Assembly (NCBI GenBank): GCA_900321895.1
Contig: ONYB01000105.1
Coordinates: forward strand, 1-9,289
Direction: 5' to 3'
Length of the DNA stretch: 9,289 nucleotides
From: an uncultured Brachyspira sp.
GTDB taxonomy: Bacteria; Cyanobacteriota; Vampirovibrionia; Gastranaerophilales; Gastranaerophilaceae
Position numbers and translations under genes: made by a program. This document shows, piece by piece, positions 5,204-9,289 of this stretch. Under the pieces are notes generated by a model. It saw only the letters and a program-made list of their open reading frames with translations, did not search any database and was not told the origin of the DNA. Numbering within the stretch: position 1 is the first letter of the stretch; every line of letters starts with the position of its first letter.

Positions 5204-7855
5204 ATGATGACTTCAACTAAGATTGACGACTTACCTACGGTTTACGACCCCAAAGAAACCGAAGCTGAAATTTATAAATTTTGGGAAAACGGTAACTATT
5301 TTAAGGCTGATGCAAAAAGCAAAAAGCCACCTTATTCTATGGTAATTCCACCTCCGAATGTTACGGGTGTTTTGCACATGGGGCACGCTCTTGATGAAAC
5401 CTTGCAGGATATCTTGGTTCGTTATCACAGAATGTCAGGTTATGAAACCTTGTGGATTCCGGGTACCGATCACGCAGGACTAGCTACTCAAAACGTTGTA
5501 GAAAAACAGCTGGCAAAAGGAGGCTTAACCCGTTACGACTTAGGTCGTGAAAAATTCGTCGAAAGAACTTGGGAATGGACAAACGAACATAAAGGGGCAA
5601 TCCTTGACCAGATGAAAAGATTGGGTGCGTCTTTTGACCGCTCAAGAGAAAGATTTACTTTTGACAAAGGCTGTTCTGATGCTGTAAAAGAAGTTTTTGT
5701 AAAACTTTATGAAAAAGGTTTGATTTATAAAGGCAAATATATTGTTAACTGGTGTCCTCGTTGCCGTTCAGCAATTTCTGATGTCGAAACAGAATATGCA
5801 ACAGAACAAGGTCACATGTGGGAAATTTCATACCCGCTAAAAGGTGAATCCGGAGCAATTATTGTTGCAACAACTCGTCCTGAAACAATTTTCGGGGATG
5901 TTGCTATTGCGGTTCACCCTGAAGATCACAAGTATTCCGAATTGGTCGGAAAAACAGTCATCATTCCGCTTTCAGGAAGAGAAATTCCGATTATTGCTGA
6001 TGAATATGTTGACAGAAACTTCGGTACCGGTGCGGTTAAAATTACACCTGCACACGATCCGAATGATTTTGAAGTCGGTCAACGTCACAATCTTCGCCCG
6101 ATTTGGGTTATAGACGGCGATGGAAAAATGAAAGCTTGCGGTGAAGTTCCTCAAGAGCTCCACGGCTTAGACAGATATGAAGCAAGAGAAAAAATCGTAG
6201 GAATGCTTTCTTACAACAATTTCTTGTTGAGAACTCGTGATCACGAACACAATGTCGGCAAATGCCAACGCTGCGGCACAACTATTGAACCAATGCTTTC
6301 CGAACAATGGTTCGTAAAAATGGAACCGCTTGCAAAAGAAGCTATCGCAGCCGTAAAAGACGGCAGAATTAAATTCGTTCCTGAACGTTGGGAAAAGAAT
6401 TATCTCGGCTGGATGGAAAATATTCGTGACTGGTGTATTTCCCGCCAAATTTGGTGGGGGCATCAAATTCCGGCATACTATCACAACGAAACCGGTGAAA
6501 TGATTGTAGCTAAAGAAAATCCTGATCCTGAACATTACACACAAGATTCAGATTGCCTCGATACGTGGTTCTCTTCAGGCTTGTGGCCGTTCTCGACTAT
6601 GGGATTTCCTAACAGTGAAACCGACGACTTCAAAAAATTCTACCCTACAACAACTCTTGTGACAGGTTTTGATATTATTTTCTTCTGGGTTGCAAGAATG
6701 ATTACAATGGGTCTTGAATTTACGGGAAAAGCTCCGTTCTCGACGGTTTATATCCATGGACTTATTCGTGATGAAAAAGGTCAAAAAATGTCAAAATCTA
6801 AAGGCAACACGATTGACCCCGTCAAAATTATCGACAAATACGGCTGTGACGCTTTGAGATTTACAATGACATCACTTTGTACTTACGGCGGTCAGGATAT
6901 TAAAATGAGCGAAGAAAGATTTGAATATGGCAGAAACTTTGCCAACAAAATCTGGAATGCTTCAAGATTTGTTCTTATGAACCTTGATGGTGTCGATAAT
7001 AACGATATCGATTTCAATAAATTGACTATCGCCGACAAGTGGATTTTGGACAAATTAAACAAAACAGCTCAAGAAATTAACGAAAATATTAAAAATTACA
7101 GAATTGGCGAAACCGCTCACGTCTTGTATGATTTCTTCTGGAATTCATATTGTGACTGGTATGTTGAAATTGCTAAAATTCAATTACAAGATAGCAAATT
7201 GAAAGCTAATACTCAAAGGGTTTTGAGATACGTTCTAGATATGTCTTTGAGAATGCTGCACCCTATAATGCCGCATATTACGGAAAGAGTATGGCAGTTA
7301 ATCCCTAAAAAATCAGAATTTTCAGCTATTATCATCGCTAAATTCCCTGTATATGAAGAAAAACTTGACTTCCCTAAAGAAGCAAGAGAAATGGAATTAG
7401 TTTTTGAAACGATTAAGTCTTTGCGTAACGTAAGACAAAGTTTCAATATTTCTACTTCTTTGAAAATGGATATCGAAATCCGTGCAACAGAAGAAGAAAA
7501 ACCTGTATTTGAAGAAATTGAAGCATACATAAAACGTCTTGCAAAAGTTGAAAATATCACTTATGCAGACGTGAATGCTCCTGTTCCTCAAAAAACAGCG
7601 ACGGCTGTAGTTTCAGCGTCAAAAATAGTTCTTTCGCTTGAAAATTTGATTGATTTTAACGAAGAAATCAAACGTCAGCAAAAGAAACTCGACAAATTAA
7701 CAGGTGAGAAAAAATCCTTAGCAGGAAGAATAAACAACCCTAAATTTGTTGCAAATGCCCCTAAAGAATTGATTCAGCAAACAAAAGAGAGAATTGCAGA
7801 AATCGAAATTCAAGAGAGTGCAATCAATGAGCTTATTGATTCATTGAAGTCATAA
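5204..7855 (+). CDS. valS: Valyl-tRNA synthetase
   Basis: ValS charges tRNA-Val with valine in the cytoplasm and removes mischarged threonine. The protein is 883 residues, normal for bacteria (about 870-950). Class I marks are HMGH at 58-61 (the HIGH motif, within PPPNVTGVLHMGHAL) and KMSKS at 528-532 (within GQKMSKSKGNTIDP). ValS-specific parts are GTDHAGLATQ after HIGH, the editing domain with TTRPETIFGDVAIAVHPED, the NWCPRC and CQRCGT pairs of cysteines, DWCISRQIWWGHQIPAY, and a FDIIFFWVARM segment before KMSKS. The anticodon-binding domain follows, and the last ~65 residues form a charged coiled coil with NNPKFVANAP, the usual ValS tRNA-binding arm. Nothing is missing or broken. It has its own predicted promoter 87 bases after the pilin-like gene and an imperfect hairpin downstream, so it is likely a single-gene unit. 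Confidence 0.98.
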   Translation: MMTSTKIDDLPTVYDPKETEAEIYKFWENGNYFKADAKSKKPPYSMVIPPPNVTGVLHMGHALDETLQDILVRYHRMSGYETLWIPGTDHAGLATQNVVEKQLAKGGLTRYDLGREKFVERTWEWTNEHKGAILDQMKRLGASFDRSRERFTFDKGCSDAVKEVFVKLYEKGLIYKGKYIVNWCPRCRSAISDVETEYATEQGHMWEISYPLKGESGAIIVATTRPETIFGDVAIAVHPEDHKYSELVGKTVIIPLSGREIPIIADEYVDRNFGTGAVKITPAHDPNDFEVGQRHNLRPIWVIDGDGKMKACGEVPQELHGLDRYEAREKIVGMLSYNNFLLRTRDHEHNVGKCQRCGTTIEPMLSEQWFVKMEPLAKEAIAAVKDGRIKFVPERWEKNYLGWMENIRDWCISRQIWWGHQIPAYYHNETGEMIVAKENPDPEHYTQDSDCLDTWFSSGLWPFSTMGFPNSETDDFKKFYPTTTLVTGFDIIFFWVARMITMGLEFTGKAPFSTVYIHGLIRDEKGQKMSKSKGNTIDPVKIIDKYGCDALRFTMTSLCTYGGQDIKMSEERFEYGRNFANKIWNASRFVLMNLDGVDNNDIDFNKLTIADKWILDKLNKTAQEINENIKNYRIGETAHVLYDFFWNSYCDWYVEIAKIQLQDSKLKANTQRVLRYVLDMSLRMLHPIMPHITERVWQLIPKKSEFSAIIIAKFPVYEEKLDFPKEAREMELVFETIKSLRNVRQSFNISTSLKMDIEIRATEEEKPVFEEIEAYIKRLAKVENITYADVNAPVPQKTATAVVSASKIVLSLENLIDFNEEIKRQQKKLDKLTGEKKSLAGRINNPKFVANAPKELIQQTKERIAEIEIQESAINELIDSLKS

Positions 7856-7864
7856 ACTTAATAA

Positions 7865-7909
7865 ACAAAGCGTTTTTCGGGTCTTTCTTAATTGAAAGTC
7901 CCGCTTTGT
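7865..7909 (+). terminator. Two-part hairpin after valS, possible terminator without a T tract
   Basis: An inner stem GGGtCTTTC/GAAAGtCCC (7879-7887 with 7894-7902, one T-T mismatch, loop TTAATT) sits inside an outer stem ACAAAGC/GCTTTGT (7865-7871 with 7903-7909), with a seven-base bulge on the left arm only. It starts ten bases after the valS stop. The sequence that follows (GCTG then A-rich) has no T run, so classic rho-independent termination is doubtful; it may instead protect the 3' end. Confidence 0.5.
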
Positions 7910-7943
7910 GCTGTAAAAATTTGTTAAGTAAAGTTAAAAATCC

Positions 7944-7972
7944 TTTACATCTTGACATGCCTCTGCTAAAAT
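7944..7972 (+). promoter_or_regulatory. Predicted promoter of the ribosomal protein S1 gene (extended -10)
   Basis: TTTACA (7944-7949), a 17-base spacer and TAAAAT (7967-7972) with TG one base upstream (TGC at 7964-7966) match consensus at five of six positions in each box. Transcription would start near 7979, giving a 38-base leader. A perfect TTGACA at 7952-7957 overlaps the spacer but has no matching -10 at 16-18 bases. Confidence 0.7.
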
Positions 7973-8007
7973 AGTAGCAACGTTTTATAGATAATGTCTT
8001 AGACAAT

Positions 8008-8011
8008 GGAG
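8008..8011 (+). promoter_or_regulatory. Ribosome binding site of the S1 gene
   Basis: GGAG lies five bases before the ATG at 8017. Just upstream is the palindrome TGTCTTAGACA (7995-8005), which could fold close to the ribosome binding site. Confidence 0.6.
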
Positions 8012-8016
8012 TAAAA

Positions 8017-9081
8017 ATGACATCAAGTGAATTAGATTTTGAAGAATTATTAAAACAATACGATTACAAGTTTCAAAAAGGCGATCTTGTAAAAGGTATT
8101 GTATGCGGCTACGATAGCCAAGGGGTTATGGTGGACATCGGTGCAAAAACTATTGCAGTTGTTCCTACACGTGAAGCTGTTGACAAAGATGAAAAAGTGG
8201 AAGATAAATTTGAAAAAGGCAAAGAATACGAATTCTTGATTATCAGAGAAGAAGACGAAGACGGTAAATTCCTTCTTTCTAAGAAAAAAGTTGACTTTGC
8301 TTATGCTTGGAAAGAATTGGAAAAAGCTAAAGTTGCTGACGAAACAATTCTCGGTACGGTTGTCGGAATTGTTAAGGGAGGTGTTCTTGTTGAAATTTCA
8401 GGCGTTAGAGGTTTTGTTCCTTCTTCTCAATTAAGAGCTAAAGAAACAGAATTGGAAGTCGGTTCTAAAATCGAATTGAAAATTTTAACACTCGATGCAC
8501 AACAAAACAACTTCATTCTTTCTAACAAAAAAGTATTTGAAGACAGTGCTGTTGAAGCAAGAAAAAATGTATTCTCACAAATTGAACCCGGACAAGTTGT
8601 AAAAGGGGACGTTGTCAGAATTACAGATTTCGGTGCGTTCATTGATTTGGGCGGCATTGACGGGCTTCTTCCGTTGTCACAACTTTCTTGGAGATGGATT
8701 GACCATCCGACAGATATTTTGAACGTAGGTGACAAGATTGATGTTGAAGTTATCGCTGTTGATCACGAAAAACAACGTGTTTCATTAAGCTTGAAAAACC
8801 TTGAACCGGATCCATGGGTTGAAGCTGAAAAACAAATCAAAGAAGGCGACAAAGTTGAAGGTACAATCACCAGAATTAAACATTTTGGAGCATTCGTAGA
8901 GGTGTTCCCTGGGGTTGAAGCATTGTTGCCTCATAACGAGGTTGTTGAGCTTCAAAATCAAAATGGAAATATTTTGCAAGTCGGTGACAAAATTATGACA
9001 TATATTTTGAAATTCAATCCGACAGATAAGCGTATCGCTTTGACAGTAAGCGAACCAACAACAGACTCATCTGCAGAGTAA
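8017..9081 (+). CDS. rpsA: 30S ribosomal protein S1 (four S1 domains)
   Basis: S1 binds mRNA on the small ribosomal subunit and helps it engage structured or weakly matched start regions. The protein has 354 residues, with four S1/OB-fold domains readable at about 20-91, 107-174, 191-262 and 275-346. Domains 3 and 4 are the most typical (VVRITDFGAFIDLGGIDGLLP and TRIKHFGAFVEVFPGVEALLP cores, each followed by a VGDKI strand and a closing RVSLSLK or RIALTV strand). Domains 1 and 2 are more divergent, like the ribosome-docking domains of other S1 proteins. An acidic, Ser-rich tail ends the chain. E. coli S1 has six domains and cyanobacterial S1 usually three, so four is intermediate; shorter S1-like proteins of Firmicutes also have four. 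Its own promoter, good ribosome binding site and strong terminator suggest a separate, well-expressed unit. A general S1-domain RNA-binding protein cannot be fully excluded. Confidence 0.88.
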   Translation: MTSSELDFEELLKQYDYKFQKGDLVKGIVCGYDSQGVMVDIGAKTIAVVPTREAVDKDEKVEDKFEKGKEYEFLIIREEDEDGKFLLSKKKVDFAYAWKELEKAKVADETILGTVVGIVKGGVLVEISGVRGFVPSSQLRAKETELEVGSKIELKILTLDAQQNNFILSNKKVFEDSAVEARKNVFSQIEPGQVVKGDVVRITDFGAFIDLGGIDGLLPLSQLSWRWIDHPTDILNVGDKIDVEVIAVDHEKQRVSLSLKNLEPDPWVEAEKQIKEGDKVEGTITRIKHFGAFVEVFPGVEALLPHNEVVELQNQNGNILQVGDKIMTYILKFNPTDKRIALTVSEPTTDSSAE

Positions 9082-9093
9082 TGGTAATTAAAT

Positions 9094-9126
9094 AAAGCGG
9101 GAGGCTTGTTAAGCCTCCTGCTTTTT
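9094..9126 (+). terminator. Strong rho-independent terminator after the S1 gene
   Basis: AAAGCGGGAGGCTT (9094-9107) pairs with AAGCCTCCTGCTTT (9111-9124) over 14 base pairs, with one G-T wobble and a GTT loop. It ends in a run of five T (9122-9126). It begins 12 bases after the stop codon. Because the A-rich left arm mirrors the T tract, it could also stop transcripts coming from the right. Confidence 0.95.
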
Positions 9127-9136
9127 GCTACAATAA

Positions 9137-9190
9137 CCTCGCCCCTTGCGGGAGAGGTCGAATTTGTGAATACAAATTCGGGTGAGGGGT
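9137..9190. repeat. Compound palindromic repeat element
   Basis: Three complementary blocks allow competing folds. CCTCGCCC (9137-9144) can pair with GGGAGAGG (9150-9157) across a CTTGC loop with one mismatch, or with GGGTGAGG (9180-9187) as an outer stem with one G-T wobble. Between them lies a perfect 9-bp hairpin CGAATTTGT-GAAT-ACAAATTCG (9159-9180). There is no coding potential. The CCTCtCCCGCAAGGGGcGAGG core (seen on the minus strand) resembles dispersed non-coding repeats I recall from many bacterial genomes. Confidence 0.7.
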
Positions 9191-9208
9191 CAATCCAAAC
9201 CATAACGA

Positions 9209-9248
9209 CGATGCGATCCTCACGTCGCTTCGCTCCTCAGGATGACAT
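9209..9248. repeat. Dispersed repeat-like module with ATCCT/AGGAT arms
   Basis: An imperfect palindrome has ATCCT (9216-9220) and AGGAT (9239-9243) as arms, enclosing CACGTCGCTTCGCTCCTC. Read on the minus strand it contains GAGGAGCGAAGCGACGTG, a core I recall from interspersed repeats in several unrelated bacterial phyla, usually next to GTCAT. It is non-coding. The identification is by memory and not by search. Confidence 0.55.
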
Positions 9249-9289
9249 GATTTTAAATGACTCTTCACTTCGCAAAGCAGCCTTTACCC
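9249..9289. other. End spacer sharing 8-mers with the left-hand spacer
   Basis: No gene is visible. The last 30 bases carry CTTCACTTCG, AAAGCAGC (9274-9281) and GCCTTTAC (9280-9287). The last two 8-mers are also found at 356-363 and 334-341, in the other order. The window ends inside this element. Confidence 0.35.

Noticed and set aside
7952..7957. Perfect TTGACA as the -35 of the S1 promoter
   Set aside because: No acceptable -10 lies 16-18 bases downstream (TAGCAA at best), while the TTTACA/TAAAAT pair fits with exact spacing and an extended -10.
9131..9190. tRNA gene in the right-hand spacer suggested by several short stems
   Set aside because: There is no acceptor stem pairing, no anticodon arm and no GGTTCGAATCC-type T loop; the stems fit a palindromic repeat instead.
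8958..9203. Minus-strand frame of 81 codons at the right end
   Set aside because: It is made of the palindromic repeats, the terminator and the antisense of the S1 gene; no start signal or protein-like pattern.
1..9289. A novel defence, mobile or biosynthetic system
   Set aside because: Every gene belongs to a common family with intact motifs; no transposase, integrase, toxin-antitoxin pair, CRISPR repeat or biosynthetic cluster is visible.

Overview
The window reads as an ordinary housekeeping segment from an AT-rich bacterium with the standard genetic code. All eight recognisable genes lie on the + strand. The best guess for the host is a gut member of Candidatus Melainabacteria/Gastranaerophilales (Vampirovibrionia, the non-photosynthetic relatives of Cyanobacteria). 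This rests mainly on the prepilin N-terminus (Ala at -1, then FTLAEVLITLG), which I associate from memory with the many small pseudopilins of that group. The base composition and the short four-domain ribosomal protein S1 fit but do not prove it.

Layout, left to right: the C-terminal end of a short-chain dehydrogenase/reductase (1-288, cut by the window edge); a spacer with repeat-like modules (289-427); enoyl-ACP reductase fabI (500-1312) with its own extended -10 promoter and an intrinsic terminator; a 12-helix MATE/NorM-type efflux transporter (1399-2715); nucleoside diphosphate kinase ndk (2762-3232), overlapping by one base the start of tRNA-guanine transglycosylase tgt (3232-4359); a type IV prepilin-like/pseudopilin protein (4457-5116); valyl-tRNA synthetase valS (5204-7855); ribosomal protein S1 (8017-9081) with its own promoter and a strong intrinsic terminator; and a final spacer (9082-9289) packed with palindromic repeat modules.

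Functionally the segment mixes membrane lipid synthesis (FabI), nucleotide balance (Ndk), tRNA modification (Tgt, queuosine), tRNA charging (ValS) and translation initiation (S1), plus one transporter and one surface/secretion pilin-like protein. The MATE-ndk-tgt block is tightly packed and probably co-transcribed. fabI, the pilin gene, valS and rpsA look like separate transcription units. Three of their predicted promoters share the same design: a weak -35, a 17-bp spacer and a TGn-extended -10.

I looked for an unusual or undescribed system and did not find one among the genes, which all belong to well-known families. The most interesting material is non-coding: the compound palindromes after rpsA and the repeat-like modules shared between the two end spacers. 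No tRNA, rRNA, CRISPR array, transposase or phage gene is visible, and no gene-free stretch exceeds about 210 bases.
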